Shown one piece after another: positions 1 to 12,090 of a stretch of DNA of 64,000 bases. The number at the start of each line of letters is the position of its first letter. Position 1 is the stretch's first letter. Made by a program: the position numbers and the translations under genes. The DNA is taken from NCBI GenBank assembly GCA_900708905.1, contig CAADRB010000044.1:188604-252603 (forward strand), read 5' to 3'. This DNA is from Hymenolepis diminuta (taxonomy: Eukaryota; Platyhelminthes; Cestoda; Cyclophyllidea; Hymenolepididae). A model generated the notes under the pieces. That model had not been told where the DNA came from and ran no database searches. It was given only the letters and a program-made list of their open reading frames with translations.

Positions 1-3000
1 CCAATATCGGCAGTGTCTTGCTTCTTTTGATCCAGGCTATGGCCTACCTTTAGATGTTCCATATTCAAAATTCGGGTTACATCTCCTGGGTTCCTGAATG
101 AATTCAAGTCTGTGATGTCAAGAGCATATTGACCAGTTGATTAATCTTAACGATTGGTTATACTATCGCTAAAATATTGTTAACTGTTAACGTCTTGCTG
201 GTATCTTTATTAGCCCTGAATGCTAATGTTTCTTAATAATTTGTAATTGAATTAAACGTTAGGGTGTGAGTCACAAATATAGACACAAAGGTCAGTCAAA
301 GAACTACCTGATTTTGGGTAAAAACTTTGACATTCTAAATCGTGTGTTCCGTGAAAATTAAATGGTCTAGTTCAATGAATATTAATATGCTACTTTAAAA
401 AAGACGCTGATAGAAAGTCCACTTTATATTAAAGCTCAATGAGACAACACAACATTAGAAACCTGATTTATTGAAGTAGGACTCTAGGTGTAAATAATAA
501 TAACTAAAACTTTTATTACTCTTGAGGAAATGGGCAAGTTTTAATCATGGGATAGCATCTGAACCCGGTAGATAGCAAATCAGTCTAATAAGGAATGAAA
601 CGGTGGGGATCGAATAGGAGCACATCATGAAGTCAGGATTAAAGTTTCACTTTATTTGAATTTTGAAAATATTGAGTTGTTCGACTTCTCAAAAAAGGCA
701 CAATTCACTTTATAAGATCCAAATATTCCAAATTTTTCATAATTTGATTAATAGATATTTGAGTGAGTCCGAGTCTTTCGTATTCAGAGCTTGTCGACTA
801 GTTGATTTGACTGATTCATTAGTGTCTTCTTGCATCTATGAGAAAGTAGATAAAGTGCAACTTAAAATTTTCCTGTATAAACAATAGTAAAGCATTTTAA
901 ATGGCATGACAATGACCCTCAAAATTCAGATCCGATAAGACATGTAGTCTATTGAAACAATAAGCTCTTTTATATAATGAGGAAAATGAAATAATTGATT
1001 AATTTTCCCAATCTATGAGAAAATTAGTGTTCAAATTTGAAAATGGAGAATTAAATCTTTCATAGATTTTCGATTGTTTTAAATATTTTGCCAAGCTCTG
1101 TCTAGAATGCAAGACCTTCCTGGAATTTAGAACTTGAATAAGTATAAATATTTCAAATTTTCAATGTTGAGCAGTTTAATATGGAGGTCATACCGAAACA
1201 AGCATTTGATTAAGTCTAGTTCTTATTTAAAGATGGATAATTAGAAAAAAAGAATATATAAGAGAACGAGATAAGTACTCTAGATGTAAAAGCTTAAAGG
1301 CTCAAACTGAAAAGGAGTCATATATCATGGATCATTAGCACTTTCAATTGCGGAGCCATTAAATGGGATTAATCCACCACTTTTCTCATTGCCAAATCTC
1401 TTCATTTCCAACCCATTAAGTGAATTATCTATTTTATTAAATAAGCCTATTAGCCACTAATTCCTGTCAGCTGTTTTTTGTCATCCTACTCAAAACACTT
1501 GAGGCGGAAAAATCGATACCAATATGAGTCATTAATTTTTACGCGTAGTAGTACCAAATAACCGGATTAAAATAGGAACAAACCAGGGTCAGAAACAATG
1601 CGTTCCTCCCCTTCATTGGGGTTTTCTCGTTCTTCTCTGCCTCCTAACTCTCAATCATAAAGTGAAAAGAAATAGAGGGACACGGAAGTAGGGTTAACGC
1701 ATCCGCAACAATCTCTCGCCCCCCTTCTAGTATGTGCCTGTGCCTACACGAATAAGCGTCGCGAGTTTTCGCTGACGTCAAAAATGAGAAGGGAGGGAAG
1801 AAAAGGGGGATAGCGCAGGACATCGCTGTGGATGGACATCATGTCGGACAGATGTACACAGGGGCTATCGATTTTAAAGTCGCGCTTTCTCTCTGCTCTC
1901 TGAATATTTGTCTGTCTGCTTGTGTCTGCTCATGTCCCTATCTGCCTCTTCTCTTTCCTACCTGCGCCCGCCTAGCGCATTGAAAGCGAAACAACAGTCA
2001 GTCAATAATACTGCTCACCTGTTCTAATAATGTCATCAAACAGAAGTCAGTTTACTTCCAATTCTTATCACAACGCTGAGTGCATAGTTTGTGGATTAGG
2101 GATTTGAGAAGCGATAAAGCCTGCAGACTTTGGCTGTTTATTAGTCAGGTCAAATTTGGGAAACAATTTCTGATTTTTTATCTTTTCCGAGCATAGACTA
2201 AGGTTAATTATCTAGGTCTCTGCAATGCTGATTTATTTAATCCATTTCATAAAAGACCTGTTCGTATTTTGATACGAACTGGGCAAGAAGATATACAACT
2301 TTTGGGGAGAGTAAATATGAAATTAAAGAGCTTTAAATGACGTTTGGAACTCTTTGAATGCAGAACATTCCGAGCCTGAGATATCTGAGAGCATTTAAGT
2401 TGACTCGAGCGTAATTTCGAAGATAATTAGATTACGATTACACCGGTTTGTTCACATGAAAGATGGTTTGGATTTTTCCACATTTTCTTAACTTTGCATT
2501 TTAATAATCGGTTACAATTCGTTCGAAAGCAGAGAAAAGCCTACATCATTAATTTGGCAAACTTCAAAGATTGGGTGACGGTTCCACTCCTACTCTGTTA
2601 GCCTACGCTAATAATATGATGTTTGGAAGGTACAAAATGGGCTATTGCTTCGGAGTTAATGCTACTATAGTGTCAACATGCTATCCTAAATGACTGCTTA
2701 TATTGAAGAGGAATACCAATAACATACTCTTATCCCACAATTAAGACTGCTAATGAATTCGAGAGATGATGGCCAACACTTGAAGTCTCTCGTGAGGTTG
2801 GGAATGGTATTCCAGTAGGTAAAATATTAGTAAAATTTAAAATTTCATAACGCTCATGTTTACTACATTTAACCTCAATGAAATTCATTGTATTTACTAT
2901 TGAATAATATTGAAGTACTTCCTTGTCTTCGGGTGAACAATTGAGTATATATCACAACCATTTCTTCTTTATTCATTGTGACTTAATAACATTCTTTGTT

Positions 3001-4640
3001 TAAATTTGCAAGACTTCTTTTTAAATGTGAAAACATGAATGAAGAGTAGTCTGCCCGCAAAATGATTTCGTTCTTGTTATACCAGCCTTTTGGACATCTT
3101 CTAAATAAAACAAAATCATTCATATTCATTGAATTAAAATTTACCATTTTGCCTTCACGTGATTTGAAACACAGATGTCGGAGTCGTAGTTATAGAAGAT
3201 GTGGATACACTAGAAGTTTTCTGAAGTATTTTATTTTAAGAGGTTAAAACATGCTCGGAAAACCTAAAAAATGCAATCGTTTGCGAAGCTTGTGCTAATA
3301 AATCAGAGCAGTGCTTAAAATACGAGAACCACTTGTGAAGGGACTGCGGAATGTCAAAAAAATGATAACACTCAATTTACTTATTTTCTGAATTGTGTAC
3401 TATTTTCTACCGAAAAATCCTACTACATGGTCTCAAATTTCGAATTTTCGTGAAGTTCATCAAACAAGTTTTGTTGCTTCATGATGGGTTAGTTAACGGC
3501 TCCTAATTAGATCACCTGATAAGCCAAATAGACCGAACTATTTGGTAATGTAAACGTTGGGAATCGCGGCAGAATTAAAAAGGCGTTATATCTGGTGAAA
3601 TGCAGTCACTTTAGTCTCTAGTTTAACAATACTTGATACTTTAGAATGTATTTTTTTGAAATTTAAAGGAAATTTCTTTCAAACCAAAATTATATCAGAA
3701 TAAGTGTCTTTGATTACATCAGAAAAGAGACAAAGCAGGTGATTTTGTTGAGTTCACTTCATCTCTTAGGCATTCCAAGACACGTGATTTTAAGTTTTCA
3801 ATATTTTAGTATCCATCTTGTTTCAAGCAGAAAAAATAAGCACTTTTCAAACCAGAAAAATGCAGTGTGTGATCGTATGAACCTAATTAATGACGTGTTC
3901 GCCTTATTTTTATTCTGAAAATGCTTCGAGCAGGTAATGCTCTTGTTGAAAACTATCAGGTTTCATAAACCCCTTTTTCACCGCTGGGGTGTTAACTCCA
4001 ACAATTGACGAGCAATATGAAGTAAACTCCCAGAACTGTCCTTTCGCTATTACCGTTTTCACTTTACCGTACAGTCATAAGACAGTCCAAGTGCCCTTTT
4101 GCTAAATGGACTTTAATAGACAATACAAAAATGTGCGATTTAAATCTAAAGCACTTTTAGGACACTCATGGGATCTGGCTGGACTTAAAAAGTGCAGATT
4201 ATTTTTAGATAAGTCCAGAAACGAGAAAAAAAACGAACAAGATTATTTTTTTGATAGTTTAGAGATTTTATAGTGAATAAAAGATCTCACCTATTGATAA
4301 AGTGTGAAAACTATCCATCCGTCTGCCGAGCTCATGGTGGCAACTTTAAAAGGCCGAAGAAAAGATTGCTACAGTCGATTGCAACCTGCTATCTACATGC
4401 CCCTTTACCACGCATGTTGTCTGACAAACACATACTGAAGTTTCCTAGCTATCATGTAATACAAGAAAGAATTGTGTTAAAAGGTAAAAACTGCCTCTAA
4501 AATGCAATCAAATTGACTAGCCAGTTAGTGAAAGAGTTCAAAGTCGCTTTACTAGCGAATCACAGTAATCGATCAAAATTTCAAGAATGAATTTATCATT
4601 GTACTAGAGATTGTTGTGTAAAGTGTACAAGGCTATCAAA
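1..4640. other. AT-rich non-coding stretch
   Basis: No exon chain with agreeing splice phases was found on either strand. Short open frames here (for example 663-887 and 3062-3247) have no recognisable motif and no flanking splice signals. A less AT-rich segment at about 1590-2000 contains CpGs, pyrimidine-rich CTCT stretches and a perfect TGACGTCA palindrome (1773-1780). It could be a promoter or UTR of a gene outside the window, but no start codon with a long frame follows it. Confidence 0.5.
1773..1780. promoter_or_regulatory. CRE-like palindrome TGACGTCA
   Basis: A full eight-base cAMP-response-element palindrome lies inside the least AT-rich part of the first 4 kb. CREB/ATF factors bind this sequence in animals. 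A second copy occurs at 22828-22835 inside an intron. No gene start is visible next to either, so function is inference and chance occurrence is possible. Confidence 0.25.
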
Positions 4641-4669
4641 AACTAAACGAAGAAACCTCGCGCGCTCCA

Positions 4670-4682
4670 GAATATTCTAGAA
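4670..4682. promoter_or_regulatory. Heat-shock-element-like triple repeat
   Basis: GAATATTCTAGAA contains three alternating five-base units (nGAAn, nTTCn, nGAAn), the perfect arrangement bound by trimeric HSF. It sits in a CpG-rich island (about 4655-4725) that stands out from the AT-rich surroundings. About 110 bases downstream are two adjacent ATG codons opening a 41-codon frame. The arrangement looks like a heat-inducible promoter, but no heat-shock protein sequence follows. Confidence 0.45.
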
Positions 4683-4792
4683 AGTGTGGGTGCTGTCGAT
4701 CGCGCAGCGAGCAAGCGCGTGCTGAAGTCTTCTCAGTCAATCGGAGATTAAAATTCATTCAAATTAGAGTTAAACGTATTTAATAAGTGATC

Positions 4793-4918
4793 ATGATGTC
4801 TTCCCCAAAAGAAGATAGATATACAACGAACTCCACCACTCAAGACCTTCTGTGTTCTCACTTCTGGCGACGTAGCCTACTAAATTTTTGGGACAAATTT
4901 TTACTAGCGGACTGTTAG
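4793..4918 (+). CDS. Small ORF downstream of heat-shock-element-like site, unrecognised
   Basis: A 41-residue frame starts with tandem ATGs (4793 and 4796) and ends at TAG 4916-4918. The beginning reads MMSSPKEDRYTT, polar and unlike any family I recognise. It may be the first exon of a gene whose later exons I cannot find, a relic of a heat-shock gene, or a chance frame. The only support is the position after the GAA/TTC triple repeat and CpG-rich segment. Low confidence as a protein-coding gene. Confidence 0.15.
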   Translation: MMSSPKEDRYTTNSTTQDLLCSHFWRRSLLNFWDKFLLADC

Positions 4919-7254
4919 AGGCTAGTTGTACTGGTCTGCAGCTAGGTGTAGCCAAGGACTCATTTGTGTAGTTTCCACTAAAACAACTCAGGAAAATTTC
5001 GATCTAAAAATATCTAGGAAATTTTCCTCAGAGAGTAACGACAAATTGGCATTGTCTTATTTAAAGAACGTCATTTGCCCATTCCTAGATTTTTTCCTAC
5101 CATTTCTTGTGAGTTAGTTCATTGTAAAAAAAAGAAATTTAACAATAAAATTAGTGTGATATAATTAACATTAGCTCTAGCGCGCCGAATACACATAATG
5201 ACACTTTAAGAAAATGAAAACAATAAACACATTTCTAGAGCCATGAACAAAAAGGCATTATTGTGTATAATTTTAGCAGCCGACTACTTTTCTGCTCCAT
5301 TTCTATTCAACCATATTGTAATTAGTACAATTTCAGTACATTTAATGACTATGTACCTAAATCAATATTCGTGTCAATTCTGAAGGGTGAATTCCTCACT
5401 TTAATGCAATAATCACGCAATCTTTTGTAATATATGATGTAGATTGTGAACTAGCGAAAAAAGTGATGATTCCTTCAATTCATCTTTTGCGAGTACTTGG
5501 CGCTGGGTTGGAATCTGCTAGTTTCGCAATTGTATTAAACTAGATGGTCTCATTAAAACAACCGATTTAATTAAATGAAATTACAGTGGATAAAAGTGAT
5601 GTCAGATTAGAGGGAATCTAAGTGGAAATTAAAGTGATTATTTCAAAAAAGATTAGGATATTTTGCTTAATTTTAAAGTGTTTCTCCAAAGATTAAGCAA
5701 AGTTACATTTCCTTAAACCACACCATGGTTAATATTGAATTTACCGCTACCTATCTATTCATTTAAAATATAGTTATTTAGTCTAGATTACGCGACAGTG
5801 GAGCAGAAATTCAATTCAGTAAAATTTCATGAAGTCATTTTCATGCATCACGAAGTAACTATTAGAGGACCAGTATCTGGGGCAATCCGCTTCATAAGCT
5901 CTATCAAGCTACGGATGGCTGATTTGTAGAAATTATCTAAATTAAAGTTCACTGTTTTACTGAAATAAAATTAAGTAGCACGTAGTTAAATTACGATTGC
6001 AGACATCTAAAAGGGTACATTACATCGGCAAAACTGTCTATTAGCTTTTTAGCGACTTTTTATTATTTTGCAAAATATAATTTAAATAACTGCCATTCTA
6101 CGGACAATCATTTGTTTGAGTCCATATGACCAACAATCGAGCTGGTAAGTAATATATATGTATTCTCATACGATAAATCTTTGTTTACAAATTTTCGAAG
6201 AGCTAGGCTTAAAGGATAACCTCTTCCCGAAATATTAGAATCTCAGGAGTTGCGCAGGCTTGCCGAACATCAACCCACGGTGATCGAGAGAGAAAGGAGG
6301 AAGAACTACGTGATACTGGAAATTGATACACTGTGAGATGATTTATTTCATAATGGAGCAGCAGTGAGAATGCACTATTGTCCACCCAAGATTCCATGAC
6401 GGTAAGTGAAATACATGTACAGATATTTGATAAACAGACATACTTTGAGCAAGCCGTTAAAGCGAGCAATCAGAAAAATATTCACGGCGGCCTCGAACTT
6501 CCTTTCTTCAGTTTCGAAGGTAATTTGTGTGTTTCAAATGCGATTAGAGATTGGTGAATGAGTGCTATGTAAAGAAAGTTATTAAGTATAGCATTTCATT
6601 TGTTAAAATTTGCACTAAATAATAATTGTCAGAATGGTTTTAATTAGTCCGCTTTCAAGAAAGTGGTTTAACATGGAAGTAAGACACACATTTTGGTTTA
6701 GTGGAATAACTTTATTGTGTCTGCTGTGCTAATATATTTATAAAATGTATGAAAGGTTTCTACTGCGTTTAGAGAATTGATAACGGCAACAATGAAGATT
6801 GAAGTTTAGGGGCTCCGATTGTGAAATTAAATATTTCTGATCATTAGACCTCGCGATGTAGTTATAAACGATAATGAAAATACTAAATTTATAGCTGATT
6901 TAAATCTTCAATCAATCATTCACTTTATGAATTTCTACATCTGTTTTTCGTTGTTTTCTTACTCGTCATATCGTTTAACCTGCAATAATCATAAACTGTT
7001 TTGGAGATAGAAGTTTGTTTAACCTTAAAAAATCATTTAATGTTATTAAATATTCTGTCTTTTCATAAAATTTATTGACTTTTAGCTATTTAAAATGAGA
7101 TCCTGGAGAGCAGTAATTCTACTTAAAAGCAAACAGTAAGATATGATTAGCCACACATTTATTTCATTTAGGTTTTCGCGTTCAATAGAACTAATTGCGA
7201 TATCCCTCTCGGATTCAACAATATAACTCTTATTGCCACATTCACCGGTATCAC
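4919..7254. other. Non-coding stretch
   Basis: No gene is supported. The minus-strand open frame at 6209-6469 (86 codons) has no recognisable domain, and its flanks do not give a phase-consistent exon chain. The remainder is AT-rich with many stops in all frames. Confidence 0.4.
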
Positions 7255-7415
7255 TGACTGAATTTACTGCTCTTATCAGATGGCCCTTATCTATGTCCTC
7301 CAGTCTTCGCCCTATTGCTTCCATCAGAGGGGAGGATTTGGTGTTAGGGGTTGCTCATTAACTTCCTTTTCAACTACGCCCCGCCCCGCCCCGCTCCGAA
7401 CCTACCATTCCCTTA

Positions 7416-7445
7416 CCTCACCTCACCTCACCTCACCTCACCTCG
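7416..7445. repeat. CCTCA pentanucleotide array
   Basis: Five perfect CCTCA units followed by CCTCG, immediately after a C-rich CCCCG run (about 7380-7396). The array lies inside the degraded mariner copy and explains the loss of recognisable transposase sequence there. Confidence 0.7.
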
Positions 7446-8162
7446 TCTTACCAAACACATTAATCCAAAGGATTAGGATCTGGTGAGCAGTTAGGAGATG
7501 GCCATCAGTTTGGTGTGACGTGATGATGATGAAAATTCTCCACCATCCACCAATCCTGACTTTTGAGAACTTCATGGAATGAAGCCGATTCCTATTAGAA
7601 GACATAGGGTCCTCCTCCATTCACTTCCTCCATTGTCTTTCCAAGGCGATTTAACAACAATAGTTTGAAGAGTCCCCACATCGGCATCAACATCTGCATT
7701 CACTCTAAGGCTCTGTGGAAAAATTGAGGAGTCATGATGTGCTCCTTCCCACATCGGTCCTTCACAACACTGAAAACCACCACTGCTGCTGAAGACTTCG
7801 TGCGCACGCATAACAGTTGGAACTTCAATGGGGTCTGCCCGCCCGCACATAGTCAGCCACCTATCACTTCTTTGACCGACCTCTTCATCCTGGTGGAAGT
7901 GTTTTCGTCGGAGATACAGTGGAGGAGAGAAAGACACGCCTCCTCTTCTGGATGCTCCAATTTCTCTAATAGTCGTTTTGCACCCATTGAACGATTCTCT
8001 TGAGTTGTTTTTGTCCACATCAACTGACGACCTCGCCTAAGAATGTATGAGATTTGTATCCGAGGTCTTGATGAACAACATTCCTCACACATTGTTACTC
8101 CTTCAGACACTTGCAGATCTTTGACAAGATGTTGCGCATTGAATTCCCAAGATTTTCGTCCG

Positions 8163-8262
8163 TCATGCCATGCCTGCCATGCCTGCCATGCCATGTCATC
8201 CTCTCTTCTCACAAAATCACGTGTTCTGGGTGGGTGAGTGAGTGAGTGAGTCAGTGAGTCAG
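8163..8262. repeat. CATGC(CTGC) and GAGT simple repeats
   Basis: Two short tandem arrays lie close together: alternating CATGCCTGC/CATGCCATG units at about 8163-8196 and (GTGA)n at about 8229-8262. Both interrupt the mariner transposase relic in frame positions where the intact family has unrelated residues. They therefore arose after the element was inserted and inactivated. Confidence 0.65.
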
Positions 8263-8494
8263 CGGAGCATTGACAATACTCTTTTCTCCTCCTCGTGGCG
8301 GCTAATTCATCTCTGTTGTTTTCATTTGGCAGCTCTCTTCTAACTTTGCAAACGAAAGATGCTGCGACTTGTACAAATTTTGCAATTTCAAAATTCCTGG
8401 GTTCCGCTTTTATAGACTCTATTAAAGCGTGCCTTTTCACTTCATTAGTAATAGTAATGAATCTGCTATGAGAGCTGGTATAAAGAAGATACAT

Positions 8495-10880
8495 TAATTA
8501 ATAGTGGGTTAGTTTAAATTACAAAAATATAAGTGACCTCAAATACCTTACTCAACCTGTAAAATTTGAAACTTATATCCTGGGCTAGTAATAAGGTCAA
8601 TTCGAATCACACGGCTTATGGAAACCGGGCGATCTTATGAAAATTCATAAATCTTGTTGTCATCTTTCTAATAATTCAAAATTTTACTGCCTTTTGATTT
8701 CAAATTTTGAATAAGACGATCTAAAAGGAGGAAAAACTTTTACAAAATTTATCTTAAATTTGGTCGAACTGGGGTAAGTTAAATTTGGTATTTTATGTTG
8801 ATGCCAGTATCTTTGAGCTTAAATTAAGTTAATATTTTAAATTCCTGTCTGAGTGTGATTTGGAGACTTAAACCAATCGAAATGAGAGGAACACTGAAGG
8901 TATCGCTCTTGCTTCATAACTCTATCTATATTACTGATTTTAATTTTAGTATTTCTACGCCTCTGGCTGGAGCTACGTCAACGCCTTATGTTTTATCCAT
9001 CGGATAAATTGTGAAATATGAAATAAATTGACTTACTTACTAGACTATAGGAAGAAATAAAGAAAAAATCAAATAAAGCTTATCTGCAGCCATACAGTTG
9101 CTGAAATTAAAAAGACGCGCATGATGGAACTGAAGATATCTCCTCAGTCTGTTTGCTCCCGTACATTGACTGTCATACCCTATTCTCACTTTCCATACAA
9201 ACCTCTTTTTGTTTTATTAAGGTGCTACGCGGTTGGGCTTCCCATTCCCGGCCATCTTAAAACTCTGGATCTAGGCGGTCCACTAGAACCAATAAAATCA
9301 CCAAAGACAGCGGTAATGGATGGCGTAAGAGCAAGTAAATTAAAAATCTTCTTGTCGGATACAACAAGAAGATGACCATGTAATCACTTGCGCTTTAGGA
9401 TGTGTATTTTCATACGTAATATTGGTAAGAAATTCTAAAAAAATTAAAAAAATTTTTCTGAAAATTATAAATATCCCTCAGATTCTATAAGTAGCGGGAA
9501 TTGCGGAAGTAATTATCTTTTTCGACATTTTGGCATTTCTGGTTCAATTAAATTGTGAAATTCAATCAGGATGCTTCTTTCTTCGCTGCGATGAATTTTA
9601 GGTCTATTGGAGGAATTAATTAATGTGCATAAACAGTCCTATCAGATGACCCATTCAAATTGAATGCCAAATCTGCTGACGCACGAAAGGGTTTTGTGAT
9701 AAATATCTATGAAAAAATATACGGTTTGTCTCATATGGCTTCCTTCATTATTCTTCATGATTAAATCGTTTTCCCTCTTGGTTCTACCAATTATTTCATA
9801 TTTTAAACTAGTTTAAATTATATATTGATGAAAAGGTTATGTTGAGGTGAATTAATGTGTAAATCTTAGATCTCACTGAGCTTTAACTAGTATCTTTAGA
9901 GCCCTAAAGATGGGAGTGAGACCAACATCTAGTTCTTCAAATTTGCCTGATCCCGGATTTGTGATTACTTTTGTAGCCAATTATGAATTGTAAGGGCTAA
10001 GTACAGTTTTATAGCAAAACACTAGGAGCTGACTGGGCGAAATGTATTGATCAAATCACAATGAGGATTCCGACGAGTATGAAAGAGAAGTAGAGATGAG
10101 GAACAAAGACAGTGAGAGGGCAGGGCTGGAGCCAGTGAATGACGAGCGCGAGTGTGCTCACATGTGTGTGTGGAAATATAAAGACGGTGAATATGACTCA
10201 CTTGGGCAAAGACGCGGGTGAGGACATGAGCGCGGATGTACTTTTAATCGGTAAATGAGTTTAAACATGACAGATAGGGATTTTTGAGTCATGGGGGCAT
10301 AAAGACGTGACTGCGGCTTCGGGGACGAAATCCGAAGTATTATCATGGCGAATGCGAATGCATAGAGTCATCCTTCGCTTGTCCTATTATAGTCGGACTA
10401 GTCGGACAAGTTTCGCTCTTGAAACTTGGAAGAAACCAATGCATTTCTCATCCACTCACATTCGAATCTAAGCTCAAACCAATTGTAACATCCTCAAATA
10501 CCTCAAGCCATGAGGCTTTTCAAAAAAAGAGGCACTCATCACAAGCTGAGTTGCATGGAAATCTAAGCTCTAAGAGTGAAACTTTTTATTAAAATTCGCT
10601 TACCCTCTCAACCATTTTCATCAGATAAATACCATAAAACCATCGAATCATTGGAATAAATACAAATTAAAGAAATAGTGTTAAACATATCCCCAAACCC
10701 CAACTCTTGAGCAGTGTGCTATTTACGTGCATATCGGCCCTGTTAGATATACTGAGATTTGTCTCAGCTGATATGCAATCAATTCAAATATGCTCAGTAA
10801 TACATCCCATCAGATAGGAGCCAATGACTGTAAATATCCGTCACTTATGACATCGTCGACGCGCACGTTGATTTCTACAA
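8495..10880. other. Non-coding stretch
   Basis: No exon chain found. The frame at 9121-9375 (84 codons) has no motif that I recognise. A purine-rich, less AT-rich segment at about 10075-10350 has no coding pattern in any frame. Confidence 0.4.
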
Positions 10881-10895
10881 TCAATCACATAAGTT

Positions 10896-10903
10896 TATAA
10901 AAG
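10896..10903 (+). promoter_or_regulatory. TATA-box-like site upstream of the gag relic
   Basis: TATAAAAG is a canonical core promoter element. It lies about 600 bases upstream of the retrotransposon gag piece on the same strand, at a distance that would suit an LTR promoter plus leader. No LTR ends could be defined, so assignment to the retroelement is inference. Confidence 0.3.
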
Positions 10904-11503
10904 CCAGGAAAGAGAGAATGTCGTGTGTGAGTTTCTCAATTAGAAAGTCTAAAAAGATATTCAACTGCTCAATATAAATATTGGAAATACTTCCCCTTTC
11001 AAATCGATTTCAGCTCTATTTCAATGATAGAAATTCAACTCAGTTTCTTCTTATAGAATGGAAAATGCCGGGAAGATTGAACTAATATGGAATCCAAATG
11101 AAAATTCCCTTTGATTCATTTATCCCTCTAGCTGTAGTAGTAAACTTCAGAGACGATCATTCTAGAGAACTTTTGATATTATTTTCATTAATTTTTGTAG
11201 ATTACTTACCGATGTTTATAAAGACTTGTACATTTTTGCAGTTAGTGGAACGTCTAAGAGGATTAGTAAGGTTTAGCTAGTTCTTTTCTTGGGTATTATC
11301 CACTACATAATTGATGACTCTGGCGTGATCTACTCAGTCTGACTTGATTCTTCTTTCTGGCACTGTAATCTTCTCTCTACGCAATATATTTGATGATTCC
11401 TCTTCCTCTATGACAACTTTCACCAGTTCTTACTTTCTAAGCCAAAATCACTCCTTTTGTCCTCTCTCAAAGCCTCAAAATGTTTTATTAAACAGGACCT
11501 AGT

Positions 11504-12090
11504 GTGACTACTGTGGTCACACCTCTTGCTTTTCCTAACTTCGAACCAAGGAGCTCCCAAATGTCTAATTTCGACAGTTGGAGAACAGCTTCCAATTATG
11601 GTGCATTACCTAGCAGAATACGATGTATCAACATGCTTTTTCTGCTCTACCAACTGATGTTGCCGTACAAGTCGTCGACATCGTAGAAGAAGACAATTCT
11701 TATGACACACTTAAAAGAACTGTCATTTGCAGCCTCTCTGACTCTCAGGAGAAAAGTCTACAACAATCGCTATTAGAAGCTGAACTAGGAGATAGCATTA
11801 CTTCTCAGCTCCTCCACCACATGCAACGCTTTGTCGGCAAAATCAGAGTAGACAACATAATTCTGAGACAGTTGTCTATGAAATGTCTTCCTGCAAATAT
11901 GGCGACATGTCTAGCTACCAGTATTAACAGAAGCAGCCTCGGCAAATTAGCTGAAATGACTGACAAAATTCAAGAACTCTACGATCGGCCACGTGTGCAT
12001 GCGGTGGAAGCTTCAGTTCCATCCCCGCCACCCCTACAACAGCCTGACGTCCTTACAAGACTCCTGCAGAAAATAGAATCTTTAATGTGA
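11504..12090 (+). pseudogene. Retrotransposon gag-like fragment (DUF7041-like)
   Basis: The main open piece (11623-12090, 155 codons) carries HAFSALPTDVAVQVVDI, then an LLEAELGD...SQLLHHMQR segment, and ends in a helical LTRLLQKIESLM. This is the conserved N-terminal gag domain of LTR retroelements abundant in flatworm and arthropod genomes. The preceding part (FEPRSSQMSNFDSW, 11540-11585) belongs to the same domain but is in another frame, so a frameshift near 11600-11630 breaks it. No zinc knuckle, protease or reverse transcriptase follows in frame. It is a truncated relic. Confidence 0.7.

Larger units (their letters stand above)
7255..8480 (-). pseudogene. Decayed mariner/Tc1-type transposase
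   Basis: Minus-strand fragments in several frames line up in order with one transposase. An N-terminal helix-turn-helix part (HALIESIKAE..., VCKVRREL) lies near 8440-8330. A linker with YILRRG and AKRLLEKLEHPEEE lies near 8060-7930, and the region around the first catalytic Asp (ISDEN) follows. Next come LRVNADVDADVGTLQTIVVK near 7705-7640 and the C-terminal MEAIGRRLEDIDKGHLIRA near 7324-7268. Frameshifts and stops interrupt the order, so the copy is dead. Two simple-sequence expansions have grown inside it: CCATGCCTG-type repeats (8163-8196) and GAGT repeats (8229-8262). A CCTCA array (about 7416-7445) lies near the 3' part. Terminal inverted repeats were not located. A second, shorter copy lies at 47985-48375. 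Confidence 0.75.

Noticed and set aside
6209..6469. 86-codon minus-strand frame
   Set aside because: No domain, no splice partners, and a plus-strand GACGGTAAGT in the same place does not lead to a coherent chain.
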